From contig JAPEVF010000139.1 in the NCBI GenBank assembly GCA_029747585.1, forward strand, positions 28,965-92,964: DNA of 64,000 nt, given 5' to 3'. Source of the stretch: Pleurotus djamor (taxonomy: Eukaryota; Basidiomycota; Agaricomycetes; Agaricales; Pleurotaceae). The notes under the pieces were generated by a model. That model was not told where the DNA came from. It searched no databases and was given only the letters and a program-made list of their open reading frames with translations. This document shows, in pieces, positions 31,843-44,507 of this stretch (the stretch's first letter is position 1; each line of letters begins with the position of its first letter). Made by a program: the position numbers and the translations under genes.

Positions 31843-33762
31843 AGGACAGTATCTTGGTACCGTGCATATTGATTAGCCGCTTGTTCGTCAAGCATGTAGA
31901 CAGCCGCTGCCAGGGATAAGATGGGTTCGGAAGGAGCAAAAGTTGAGAAGATGGATGTTTGGTCGTCCCAGCAAAGTATGCGCATGTGGTCGCGCACGGA
32001 TACCGAGGCCAATCTAGAGGCAGCCAAGCTACCGTGCATCAGACGTGGGAGGACTCGTGCAGATAGTATGGCGAAAGTAGATGTATCCGGTTGCAGCCAA
32101 TAGGCTCTCAAAGTGAGTTTAGAGATGCCAAACTTGATCAGGTCTAAGCGACCATGAAGTCCCGACCAAAGCTACACAAGAGGATGAGAAAAATGAGAAC
32201 TTGTGACAACATAGCCATGACATACCGGTCGGCCGTAATACTTCAAATGTCCTAGCGACAAAGCTTCCCGGGGCGAAACTGCCGTTCTGAATGCCTCTCG
32301 GACCATGAGATCGTAGTCTAAGTAAGGCCATGGGGGTAGTGATGATTCTGTGCTTGGCGGATGATGGTTTCGTACGGGGAGGAGGGTCGATTGGTCAACA
32401 TGTCTACCAAGGATGAGGAACCAGCAGGAGCTGTAAGCCTGGCAACTCCTGATCATTTGTTTGAAGGCAAACATCGTGATGTGATTCCGAGGTTCATACG
32501 GGCTCCATCCCGTAGCAACCCCCCAAGCATCAAGCTCAGAGAGTCCCTCGAAGGCGATAAAGATCCGTCCGTCGTATAGAGAGCGAGCAAGTCGACAGAG
32601 CCGGTCGAGATGGGGCTTCATGACAGCTTCAAAGATACAGTCGCACCAACAATAGATCGAGCTTTCTGATGTATCCAACCGGGCGCGTAGGTCGGACCAG
32701 GAAGTAGCTTCAAGCATTTGCGAAGCCTTGCGTACAACTTCCTGAAAACTCTGATCGCGGAGGGGCATCGAGAGCGCCTCCTCAGGCTCGCAAACGACGA
32801 CATGCTCCGGGCGATATACATGCTCCCAATACTTATTGAACATTTCGAGGTTTTCGGTTTGTTGAAGAATATCCGCCATGGTGGCAAAGAGGGCGCCAAG
32901 GAATACGCCAGCCAGTTCCTCGCCCTTGAATTATTTAAGCAATAGTCACCGTAAGCAGACAGGATCATGCTCCTACCTTGTTTGACCTGAGTGACTGTTG
33001 ACCACGAAAGAAGGCACAGACCGGTTCGTCTGGAGGAGGCCAATCCACCTTGGGAGGGTCCGATAAAAGGGGTTCAACCATAGGGCCAAAAGAAACATCA
33101 ATACTGATGCACTAATACGCGACCATCTAAAGCATCAGAGCCATGCCCATACAACCTGAAGAAGAGAATCACCTCGTTGGCTAACGACTTGACAAGATAG
33201 CTTTTCCCTGACCCACTGGAGTTCGTCAAATATATGGCGCGACCGAAAGGGTCAACCGGGGCGCATGTTTTACTGGAGACCGCCTTTACATCCTGCAGGA
33301 AGCGTTCGCATAAGTTGCCAATAGGGGGCTCGTTGAACGCCTGAGAAAGGGCTAAGAGTACGGATTCCCTAAATCATGGACTATTTAGTACACTGTTGGA
33401 CGTGAGCGCATGAGCACCCACTTATTAAGTAAAGTCTGAAAATTCTTCCGTCTGTAGGCTCGAACTATGAAATCGGCTGGCGAGTCTCTGTTGAACCAGA
33501 GCTGTAGCAGTTCTTTCCCCGGGCGCAGTTCGCACTCATTCAACAAGATATATGAGAGGTCTGAAGGGAAAGTAGGTTCCGTGAGGATGGGACGCAACCA
33601 CACCGCAGAAGTCCATTCAGTTGGTTGGCCGGTTGGGGGCATGAAGCTGAGACGTAAAAGCGAGTCCATGAAGTCTTGGGGCTCGATACGGGACCATTCT
33701 GTGAGTTGCTTGAGCCAACGGTGCTGTTCGACTGTTCTCTTGGGAGCGGGTGCAATCTTCAT
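31843..33762 (-). pseudogene. CR/Crinkler-like P-loop NTPase, copy 1, nuclease domain lost
   Basis: Minus-strand exons 33762-33422, 33368-33173, 33111-32977, 32934-32226 and 32171 to about 31843. The N-terminal domain has NEWTS-type motifs (PTEWTSAVWL, ELRPGKELL). A Walker A follows (NSSGSGKSYL, about 160), then a Walker-B-like IFIAFEGLSELDAWG. Similarity to copy 2 at 35431 runs to the SEPIL motif and stops at the MITE-like unit, where the frame reads into its end. The PD-(D/E)XK nuclease domain that follows in copy 2 is absent. NTPase + nuclease proteins of this type are described as Crinkler/CR effectors spread in fungi. Whether the remnant is expressed is unknown. Confidence 0.7.
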
Positions 33763-35430
33763 GGTGTAGGCGTTGGACCAACGTTGGACTCGTCAACAAG
33801 ACGTCAATGAGGCGCGGGCGCTTGCTACGTAAGTATGGCTCCGATTCGGAGCTTCGGCTTTTTCGACGTCTCCCTTGGGCCCCATCTCACTCATTGTCCT
33901 TCCTTCCTACGCCCCTTTCCCCACTGCTGCAAGCTTGGGGAGCAAGGTCAACCAGCCCCCTACGTGGGACTTCGTCTATGTCTTTGGGACAATCCTTGGA
34001 ACTTTGTGGTTTGCTTCGAAGTAGCAAAATAGTGCAATCACTATCCCTCATTAGCCGCGTTACCTCGTTGATGGCGAGATTCATATGATGGGAGTGTTGA
34101 ACGGAACCGCGAGAGGTCTTGGCTGTAACGTCTGCGAATCATCTCTTCCTTCCTACTACCATCTAGTCAGCCCACCAGATGGATCTCTCTTACGGAGAAT
34201 CCACAATAAGGCAGGGTTCACCACCCGTGAGCTTCGGGCATCTCGGACATTACTATGATCAATGGTACTTAGGATTTCCTTTCCAACGTGCTTCGACAAA
34301 GCAACCCACCTTAATTGACTTCATTGACCTTAGCTGTGTTCCGGTATCACCTCTCCTGTTACCAAATAATATCCTGTTCCAAGTCCCCCACGACATCCAC
34401 AGTACGTGGCGAGGCGTTCGATCACCCTATACCATCCACTAATGCTTCATGTACCCTCGTCACTTTCGCGTTACTTATCTGCTCTAGATCCCCTTTCTCA
34501 CCTAGATAAGGTATCCCGCGATTTGACCATTGCATGTATGCTACTAATGCAGTGGCGAACTCCTTGCGACCCAATCAACCTACGCTTCCTTTCATCATAA
34601 CCAATGACTGGTTCGGGTAAGCCAAGGTACGATTGCGAGTGTCTCAGATTGTGGGGATCATCTAATAAAAGCTATCCAGGACAATTGAACGACAGAAGTG
34701 ATTGTAGGAGTTCTCTATGCTTTTGTGTATCCTCCATCCGCCGTATGGCGACCTGATGACATTCAACGTTCATTAGTTCATCACCCCGAGAACCTCGCTG
34801 TTCGCGTTTTGAAGTGGCTCTTAGACCATCACTTCGTGATCCCAGTTCCTAGGAATTTGTCATAAATTTCAAGGGATTGTCATCAAGAAGCTGGCGAAGC
34901 CATTGCTCAATAGACGAGTAGACTCCATTTACAGTCTCGGAAGCCGCTCTCAACCCAGCTTCATATTGGCAACCCCTCTCCTCGCCTGAGATTGTCGAGG
35001 TTTGGGTCGCATTTCGCCGTGGCACCATTCAGATACTTATGTCTCTTGTTGGGTTTTCCCGCTGGCGGTCTCTCCAACCCCATGCCTCATAATACTCTGG
35101 AAACCAACATTTTGAAGCTCGTTTGCTTGCAATTCTTCGCACATTGTATGAGTGGATTTGTTGTCTTCGCTGCTGTGTGGGTTCTGGGACCAAGCGGCGT
35201 TGTGGGAGAACTTCCCTCCATTCACTGTCTTTGTGGTCAACCCAAGGTCAACCGACGACTGCTGCATAACTACACATAGGCTCCTCATACAGTTTACGTT
35301 GTTGCTCCGAGATTGATTTTCTTCGGCACAAAGGTCCGAAGAAGCTGGCAAAGGCGGAATTTGAACTTGAAAACCACAAGCAAGGTAGTCGTCAGGGTCA
35401 AGGTCAGTCTACTGCCAACTTGAACTTCAA
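33763..35430. other. Spacer between diverging CR-like copies
   Basis: 1.67 kb shared upstream region of the two copies. No gene or clear inverted symmetry was found by eye. Frames of 60-112 codons here lack support. Confidence 0.45.
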
Positions 35431-38275
35431 ATGCCCAGCCGAAGCCCTGAGCAAATTCAATGGCTGCACGATCTCGCCGAATGGTCCCTTCTTCCGACGA
35501 GTGCGAATATCTTACGACGTTCCTTCAACCCTCCAGCGCCAGGCATCCCGAACGAATGGACGTCATCTATATGGCTTGATGGCATCTTTGCGTCTTCAAA
35601 TTTCCCCCAGCATCTCGCACACACGTTTCTCACTGAATGCGACTTGCGCCCGGGCGAAGAACTCGTTCAAATCTGGAAAGATTCGGAGTTGGCAGCTGAT
35701 TTCATAGTTCAAGCCTACAAACGTATGTGCTTCAACTGTGGTCATCCCTCCACCCATTTGACGTCAGTATGAGCAGGAAAACCCGGATACTTACTTTCCT
35801 CGACTCTCGCCGAGGCTTTTAAGGCCCCGCTTGTCGGTGATATATGCAGTAGATTTCTGAATGACGTCGATCAAGTCTACAGTGAAATTTACTCTCCTGA
35901 CCACTACTACGGTCGGGTTATCGCTTTGGTCAATTCCAGTGGCACGGGAAAAAGCTTCATGGTGAAGTCGCTGCGTGATCAGGTGATTATCGCCACTTTT
36001 CTTTTGGAACGCAGCCCTTATATGTTGTCTCAGCACGTAGTCGTTTCTACTTGTTTTCGCTCGATACAATCACAGTCACCGAGTTTGATGCAAGGGGGAT
36101 GGCCTCCTCAAGATGCCCCGATTTGTGCCCTCTTTAACTTCCAAAGCCAGCAACAACGATACAAGGTATAGTGCCTTCGTGGCCCAACCTGCTTCGCTCA
36201 TCTTCGGCTGACTGAACTTAACCTTCAGGGCGAGGAGCTTGCCGGCGCATTTCTTGGCGCGCTATTTGCCACAATGGCTGAAATTCTCGAATCTTACCCG
36301 TTGCTAGCGTCCTTCAATGAGATCTGGGACACAAATCATCCAGAACCGATGCCTGAATCACATCCGGGACTGCCTACTCGAGAGCAGACTTTTCGGGCCG
36401 TTGCAACGTTGACCGACACCTGCTTGGAGGTCACACCATGGGAAAACCTTCGCCACGCTAGTAAGCTCACGCATACCTGTTCCCAAGACATTCATAACCT
36501 TTACGCCAGATCCCACCATCGCAGCATGGTCCAAAACCATCTTCCATCGCGTCGTGAAACCGCAGCTTAAGAGGCTCTGCTCCGTCACTCAAAGCCTTCT
36601 ACCCGGCACCAAAATCTTCATTGCTCTTGATGAGTGCGCGCAACTCAATGCTTGGGGCATTCCAGAACCGGTTTCTCATCCGAGCGAAGCTGCGTCCCAT
36701 ATCACACTCATCGCTATGCAACGTATCATGAAGGCCTGCGAAGATATCCCTGACTGCTGGTTCCTACTTCTCAATACACACGCCTCGGTGTCGGATCTAC
36801 ATCCGCCAAAATCGATGTCTGCATTGTTGCGACTTCGAACATTGCTTGACCCCCTTCCTCCATGGCCATATTTCGACTTCGACATCATGATTGACCCGGA
36901 CCAACAGGTCTCTCCCCAGGACGCCTTATCATTGACTCACCTCAAGTGTTACGGTCGCCCGGTAGGTACCTTCCCCCCGGACAATTACATCTACTCATCA
37001 TCTTATTCAGCTATGGCAGCAACTCATCCCTCAATTCAACTCGAATATTCTCCAGTTCGCCGTATCTAAACTCATTGGACAATCGACGGTTACGTCCCAA
37101 GATGAAGATGTCTCTGATGCGGCAGTGTATGCCTTGTTATCAAAGCGAGTCTTACCTAGCTTAGCCGGTGATAACTCCACCGCCAGCAGAATTGCCTCTG
37201 AAGGTGTGCGTAGTCATATGCGCATTCTGCGTGGTATCGTGGATCGCTCCATCCTTGTCACGAGCTCTCCATCCGAGCCAATTTTGGCAGCGGCCTCAGC
37301 CACATAAAAAGGGACCCTTGGCGAGCTGTTGGCGCGCCTTATCTTAACTGTCACGCGTGACGCAGCCCTCAAGAATCGACCTTTTGTTGGTGGCGCAGCC
37401 AACGAACCCACAGTTACAACTATCACGCTATTCGAGTTCTTTTCGACGCTCCTACCTCCTTCCACTCATTCAGAACTCCTGCCCGAGTTCCGCGACTACG
37501 TTGTGAATTTCACGCATTTTGTTCAACTGGGTGGAAATATCAAGCTCCTGACGGCGAATCTTCTGTACGAGGCTTGGTGAGATTCTCTTCTCGAAGAATC
37601 ATCAAGATAGATCTGCTCATAAACATCTTTGTTTTTTACTCTAGGTCACGAGGTGCTGCGTTCCAGTGCGCATTTGGCCAGTCAATCTTTGATATCTTGA
37701 TTATCGCTTACCGCAAGTCGAAGTTGAACGACCCTTTTGACGCCAACTTTTGCTATATCTCGAGCTTTCAGATCAAGTTCAAGGAAGAAGCGGCGACGAC
37801 AGCACTGGCACAAGGCCTTACAATTCCCCTAATATATGGCAGCACCACAGCAATAATGACCCCACTCACGCTCCTGACTTCCCTAAACCGTCTTCCGCTC
37901 ACCAAACTCAAACACGTGGTCATCTTGATGGATCTTGGTACTACTACGTCATTCCAGAATCATCGCCCTCATGAACATATCCAATTTTCCAACCAACCCG
38001 CGGTTCCTAGAAAATCGTCCTCAGGCGCGAAATTTCGTTGGAACTCCAGCACATCGCATTACTGTCAACCTCCGGTTGCTGAACCGTCTCGACTTTGTAT
38101 CAACATCCGAGGCCATGGAGAGGATGTTTATCCAGCGCTTCGGGAGCTTGCTCCTTCCCTCCTCCGTCCTAACGTATGGGAAGGTATAAACACTGGCTTG
38201 CAACACCAATTTTTCCCGGACCGCGATGAACTCCAGAACCTGCAGCTGAGCACTTTCTCACAATCCTTGCTATGA
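35431..38275 (+). pseudogene. CR/Crinkler-like NTPase + PD-(D/E)XK nuclease, copy 2, one in-frame stop
   Basis: Exons 35431-35722, 35777-35982, 36034-36165, 36229-36460, 36510-36961, 37011-37576 and 37645-38275. The order of parts is: N-terminal domain with NEWTSSIWL and DLRPGEELV; Walker A (VNSSGTGKSFM, about 150); Walker B (IFIALDEC, near 36625); then a C-terminal nuclease-like domain with a late Asp and SSFQIKFK (D...QxK pattern, near 37750). A TAA stop at 37305-37307 separates the two halves in an otherwise open exon, and the same frame continues after it. All introns are canonical. It is probably a recent pseudogene, unless the stop is a sequencing error. Confidence 0.72.
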
Positions 38276-41200
38276 AAACGTATTCTGTTATTGTTTGCTA
38301 GCTCGAATCTTTCACAGAGTCTCTAATTGGTATCCAAGTGTTCCTTTGGTGGCATTCCACTTCAGTAATATCGTTGTATGCGGTGTAAGACTTTAGACTC
38401 CATTACTATTACTAGGCATCCGCACAGTCCATGAGTCGTACGTCGAGTACCTTGTATCTCCATCTTATGGCAGGTTGGTAGTTAAACCATATGCGCTTAA
38501 GCTGTTATCCGGGCTAGGACTGGTCGCTATGATAGACGAATAAATACATGTGTTAGGGAAGGAAGNAAAAAACTGTTGCCCACCGCTCTGCTTGCCACAT
38601 TGTGTACTTGTGAAAGTGGGCCACCGCACGGCGTGGCATGTACGGGTCCGCTTCGGGGATTTCAAGACTGAGGCTGCCTCGACACAAATCGCCTCATTCC
38701 TCTACAAACCTCACCCTATGACGCGTGTTTCAGTAACCAAGTCGCTCCAACATCCAGATAATAATAAACCTACAGATGATGCTTGACGCTCACGCTGCCC
38801 CCAATTAAGTTTGGAGAACAAAAAATCTCCAACTTCAAACTCAGAGGATGATTGATTGATCCCTCAACGACAACAACAGTCCTTCGGATCCTTTGCAAAC
38901 TCAGTTCAGACGTACTCTTGGAATGTAAAAACAAGTGGTCATTGTGGCCAGGCGGGTTTTGATGCGGAGGGAATATGGTGGGTAGGTACTGGTAAGGAGT
39001 GGTGAGCTAAGGTTTGTCAAACGCATACGAAAGTCAGCGATTAGCGACCGCAACCCTTATAAGTATATGTCTTTCACGAGGTGCAAGATACTCACAATTA
39101 TATTCTTAAACCCTGGCAGCATTTTGGTAGTGCGGCTGGAAGCGAGTGGTTCGAAACTCCTGAAAACACCTAATTTGCCCGTGACATCGTTGCGGACCCG
39201 GGACGCGTCAAGTTTGGGTAACGATGTGTCAAATTCGATGTGTAGCGTCCACATCATAAGCCGCGCATAAGGGTAGTAGAAATCGAGCCGGCTGTGTGAG
39301 AGGGAGCTTAAAACACCCCGCTCTGAGAGGTGCGATTGTCAAACGTCGTGAAAAGCAAAAAATCAAGTCTAAGTAGGATCGACTCATCTTATCTTATCTT
39401 ATCCAATCTAGGCTCATTTTGACACGGTAAATAGGTAAGTACTTACAAATTATACGAAGTCAACTACTGATTGTCTCAGCCTTCCAAGACATGGAACAGG
39501 AAGACATAAGTGTATATAAATGTCTCCCTTCTTAACAGACCTTAGCTGATTGTTTTGCAGTCTCCAGAGGGGCACGAAGATGGGGACTGAGGCGTCAATA
39601 GGGTCGCCCTAATCGGAGTTTGAAGCGACTTGCTCGAGTTGTCATGAACCCCCAGGATCGCATTGCCCATATCTCAGTCAGTTTCTCACTGATTCCCTTT
39701 AAACAAAGCGCCAAAACACTCGCTTCTATGCGTACTATTTAATTGACCTGCCATTTGCGGCTAATTCTTTGGTCTTTACCTCTCCCGGCGCGGTTTACTA
39801 AACTTTCTCCTCCTTGTACCTAAAATGGTCAGAACTTGATGGATATTCAGTCCCTTTCCTCCATCCAAAGTGCGTACACTCTCTAAATAGTGTCTCGAAA
39901 CCGATTTACATACTAGCAGTTTCTCTCTTCAACCCTCCGAGGTATGTTGTTACAGCGCTCTCCTCATTGTACTCGAAACTGTAATATCTTGGTGAGCCCC
40001 ATCTCCATCGCTGTCATTTTTGGCTCGTTTGAGCTCGCATACACTCACGTGAATGATTTGCATTAGCTCCGATGCCCTCCCACGCGTGCTTTATGTGTTC
40101 CGTCGCACTTCTACCCCTCTCACTCATACATAGATGTGCTCATAACTCCGCCATTTCCCATTCGATTCTCTTGATTCATAGAGCGTTTTAGGACGTGAAT
40201 AGCCCCTCTACACGACCGCCAAAAGTCTGAAGCAATTCCTCCGCTCTATCTGCCTATACCCCCATCCCTTCCCCCTGGTACCCCCAAACTTTGGTTTCTT
40301 CTCCTTCCCTTACCCTCCCGCTGTTGGAACATCATTAGTAAGCACACTCAATATGTCCTTAGCACCTCCCATACTCACCATATCAACCCCATCTCTGTCT
40401 TAAATTTCATTCTTATGTTTTTCTAGAAATAAAAGAGTTTTTTTCGGAGACCAACGCAGAGCGGAAGACATGACTAATGTCAGTACTAAAGGTGTGCGGT
40501 CATTTTGCTCTTCTATGACTCCTTCTCGGACTCGAAGCCCCTCACTTAAGGTTGACACCTCGGCACTTCAACTCGATGCCCTCGACTCGACTCTCAAATT
40601 GAGGCTGATACACCTCAGCGACCGTAAGTGTGTGTTGTTGGACATAACCGTGTCTTGTAGCTAGGTTACGCTGGAGTGTGTAACTATGTAACGTAGCGAC
40701 TGAAGAAGGTCAATGGTGCCTCAATCATGACTTGGCGCGACGATGAAGGAGGGGTAAGAAGCAGTAAGAAGCTTGGGAATACGCAGGGCAAGAAGTAAAT
40801 TCAATGGAAATTAAATCAAAGAAGCAATTTCTTGACGGGTGGCTGTATGATGGCACTTAGCAAGCGCCCGTGCCAACGCGCAGGCTTAAGAAACGGGCCT
40901 TCATTTCATTCCGGACCCGTAATTGATTCAAACTAATTACGCGGATTGGCCGTACTGATGGTGAATCCCCGGAGCGTGGATGCGCAGCAATGAACCCCAT
41001 AGCAAGCAGTACGAAGGAAATGGGACCCGTGATACTTTAGATGACCATTTCGGGGATTATAACTGGCGGAAGGTCACTTCATTGCGTACTTATGTCTCCT
41101 TGCTTGTCAAGGGTTCTCGCAGCCCCAAAATTGAGGCCTTTGTTTTCCTATTTGCGCGTGCTGTGTTCGGTGGCCATAGCCGTGAGTTCTTAGCAAGCCC

Positions 41201-42035
41201 CTTTGCAAACAGGAGATTCAAATTTCAGACTGTCTCCTGCAGCACACGGTTGCAAGTTTCAGGAGGGGCGTTGGGGCCATCTATTTAGATCCAGATACAG
41301 TCATGCTTCGACATATGGACATCAACATACCAGGAGGAACCCCGAGCGAGTCGCGGGACTGAACGAGATTCAAGGTTCGAGCCAGCAATGTCGACGTGGT
41401 CGCTGCCATCCCTGACGGTCAATTTGGAGAGAGGCTGGACAGCCCAAGATGACAGATCTTGGCAAATGCTCTAGAGTCTACCCACAGAGAAAGGGATCCT
41501 CTGCTCCTCTCGGGCCTTCAGGACGAGCAAAGCAATCCAGCACGCAGACATTTGCGAAGTTATGCTGGCGACCTGCTGCGCAATGATAGAAAATTCAAAA
41601 CGGTTCAAGTTGAAAACAAACCAGCGCGGTGATTCTTGAATTATGGTGTGGTTCTCCCGAGCTCAAGCATATCCCGCACTACGAGACCTCATTGGTAGCC
41701 ACATCGGAGGACTGTTAGCTTGAAAGCAAGCAAGGGTTTTGCCGCAGTAGGCGGCACTTTTCGAGTCTTACATAGCTTGAAATTCTCATGATTAGATTAG
41801 ATTCGTGACTTCGTCTCTTTTCAGAATCACAATGTCCATTTGTAAAAGCAAGCGTTTGGGTCGAATATCAACGGCGACCACGATTGTGATTGTCCTGGCT
41901 CAACATCATACTGGCTTAGTCCTGTTTGTCGTCCACTACGAAACATGATGCTAGTAAAGTCCTTGGAAGAAAAAGTCCATCGGGTATACAAACTCAAATA
42001 TAATATGCACCCCGAGCATCCAACGCCCTTCTCCC
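38276..42035. other. 3.8-kb stretch without recognisable genes
   Basis: The left half is pyrimidine-rich in places (39780-40400), like promoter or UTR sequence. A short frame starting at ATG 40471 follows a CTAG acceptor-like site but is not followed by a convincing exon. The rest (40700-42000) shows no frame, repeat or RNA gene that I can support. Confidence 0.45.
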
Positions 42036-42492
42036 TCAGCACAGCGCATCCAAAGTCTTCTGCCACAACTCCTTCCTGTCATCCGTGACGGTCGTAAAAA
42101 TGCAGTTCGTGATGTAATCCGCCCATCCCTGTTCGGATCCACTCTGGAGGTTCTTGACAAGAGTGTGGTTGCCCGTGCAGCCGATTTTCTCTGGTCCGCT
42201 GGCTTTGTAAAACCACATGGCGCTGGCGAAGCTCAAGTGATCTGGGAGGACGAGAGCGCGAACGGCATTCATAGTCTCGTTGGAAATGTTCTCAACCGAA
42301 GGATCGGGGAGGAGTGCGAGTGCTTGCGCTGATGTCGATGGCGTATCGACGGCGTATTGGTAAACGAAAGGGAACATCATCAAGTTCCTCGTTCCCTGAC
42401 CCGGTCGTCCAGGGAAGCTATTGGAGAAACACGCGTTCGATCAGCATCGCGTAAAACACAGGGTGAGCACAAATGAGATTACGCACTGGTTG
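42036..42492 (-). pseudogene. 3' part of secreted-protein gene split by the Helentron
   Basis: Minus strand: the last 6 bases of exon 1 (42492-42487), a 69-base intron (42486-42418, GTGCGT...AATAG) and exon 2 (42417-42036, 382 nt). Exon 2 has the same length as in the intact paralog at 54971-55352 and keeps FPGRPGQGTRN, AVDTPSTSAQAL, FYKASGPEKIGCTGN and the C-terminal CIFTTVTDDRK. The 5' part lies beyond the inserted element at 50551-50849. The two parts would be in frame, so the gene was intact when the element landed. Confidence 0.85.
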
Positions 42493-42882
42493 ACTCGGAA
42501 GGGCCGCCTGCGTCGGCAAAGCCCTTGCTTGTCTGAACGGCTGGGTTCACTGGATTTACAAATTCAAATTGTCTCACCGCGGGAGACGGTAGGTTACAGG
42601 ACATTGTTAGCATGATCTAGAGGCGCAGCAAGTTTGAAGCATCAGAAATCCATACTTCTCAGTTCATGGTCAATCATAGCTTTGCCGCAAATCGTGTTAA
42701 ATTGAAAAATCACGAATTAATGAAAACATCAAGAAAAGATTTAAAAAGTGGGATATGCTAGCTAGGAGATGACCATGTAGTAAGTAAAGGAGCGAAGAGA
42801 AAACAGGATTGCAGCACGAGTAAAACTTGTTAAGATGAGTCTCGAGGGTAATAGGGTATCTAGATAACTACTTGTGGAAAAA

Positions 42883-44143
42883 TTAGTTCCTGGCGCGTTT
42901 GGTGGGGCTGGGCGTAGGTGTGCGCAGAGAAGCATTTCGTCGCTTCTTCGGGGTTGTGACAGCAGCGACGGGACCACGAAGGACATCAATGCAATGAATA
43001 TCGGCAGTGAATTGGTTGTGTTTTTGACCAGATGCGGCATCTTTGATCAGATGGTGCGTAAGGGTGAACTGCACGGCGACGATGGCGCGCTGCACATGGC
43101 GACGGAAACCATCTGGTTGAATGCGGTTGCCGCGCATGTCAACGCCATAAAGAGGGACTACGCGGTGAGTCATGATAACTTGGAGTTCCTTCATCGCCGC
43201 CTTGGCCTCGCTGCTTTCGGCAGGCCAAGTTGCCAAGTTCCACTCTAGAAAGACAATGAGTAGAGCGAAAGATAGAACAACAATAATAACGTACCATCAA
43301 TGTCATCATCCCATTCACTTTCAGCATCACTGTCACCATCCTTATCTTCGTCAATGACCAATTCTCCATCCGCGCGTTCAACACGGTGGCCTTCCTCAGT
43401 ACGATTGATGCGCTAAGAATTAATCCATGACATAAGAAACTGAAAGTCAATTAACATGGAAATAGAGTATAACATACCTGAAATAAAACATGACGGAAAC
43501 GGAGCTTTTCTGAGACCTTGTCCCCGACGACAAAACCTCTGTGAGGCGCGCTAGACGGGTTAACTTCTGGTTTCCCGAGAAGGCAGTTTATGGTTGCCAT
43601 GCTAGTGGACCAGTCGTCGTTGTAGGGCGAGTGAGCGGGAGGAGTGGCGATGAAGGACAGGCGAGTATCAGTAATGTCAGAGCAGAAGCGGGTAGGCTTC
43701 CAATTTCCATCCCAGTCAAGGTAAAAGCCATCAGGCGAAGCTTCGCCAATGACGGAAAGAATGGCGGTAGCAGATGGGCCGGTTCGGCTTTCCTTGTATA
43801 CAGCCAAGCGGTGGGCATTTCCATCGCGGACCCATTCGAGTTGGTCACGGACCGCTGGGTCGCCAAGATAAAATCCCTTCCGAAAGAGAAGACGGCGCAT
43901 TTCAAGAAAGTCCTTGAATTGCGAGGAATTGGGAGGCGTAGGGAGAAAGCCAAGGCTGGTAAGGAGTGGCTGGGGCGTATTTGCAGAATTATTGGCGGCA
44001 TCGGCATCGCCTTGGCTTGCAGGCGCATCAGCCTGGACAGCAGGAGATGAAGAGGTATGGGCGCGAGTAGCAGGACGTGGTGACGGCGTAGCCACAGCGG
44101 ATGCCTTCTTGGGTTCGGTGCGAAGTGACGTAGGAGCAGGCAT
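42883..44143 (-). CDS. Second gene of the Helentron, unknown function
   Basis: Minus-strand exons 44143-43478, 43412-43295 and 43244-42883 give 381 aa. The N-terminal 70 residues are Ala/Pro/Ser-rich and probably disordered. The middle has a conserved-looking segment (FRKGFYLGDPAVRDQLEWVR, then GEASPDGFYLDWDGNW). An acidic stretch (DEDKDGDSDAESEWDDD) follows, then a helical part with HRVVPLYGVDMRG and a basic, nuclear-signal-like tail (TPKKRRN, PTKRARN). Both introns are canonical and no stop interrupts it. It starts 364 bases from the Rep/helicase start and points away, so the two may share a promoter. I do not recognise the family. It may be a captured host gene or an accessory function of the element. 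Confidence 0.72.
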
Positions 44144-44507
44144 GATAGTAGAGAGCGAGAGCGAGATCAGAAGGAGTGGGGCTTGATTAAAGAGTGTTGA
44201 CTTCGATGGTGATGCTGAATTTGAGTTCACTGGTGGCCCATATTTATATTTTTTGAGCCTGGTCTGTGCGCGACTCAGAAGTGCGCCAAGGTGCGCATAG
44301 AATATCCTAGAATATTTCCAGATATGCATTAGTGGCTCGTTGGTGCGCCATCTTTACCTTTCAAGGCAGAGGCGCATCCTGAAAACGTCTGCTGTGACAG
44401 CGACCCTGTAATAAGNAAAAAAACGTGAAAAAAGTGCCTCTGGCACTACCTGCTATCAGATCGACTGCTTTGACACCAATTTTCGTGCGACAAATCGGAA
44501 CCCCCAA
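44144..44507. promoter_or_regulatory. Putative bidirectional promoter inside the Helentron
   Basis: This 364-base gap separates the two divergent starts. It contains TATTTATATTTTTTGAGCC near 44237 toward the minus-strand gene. No similar box is clear on the other side. The role is inferred from gene arrangement only. Confidence 0.4.

Noticed and set aside
33750..34088. 112-codon frame between the CR-like genes
   Set aside because: It overlaps the 5' end of the minus-strand gene and has no similarity, splice sites or protein-like composition.
42900..43248. + strand frame of about 120 codons in the Helentron
   Set aside because: Antisense to the third exon of the minus-strand gene, which has canonical introns and a basic nuclear-type tail.
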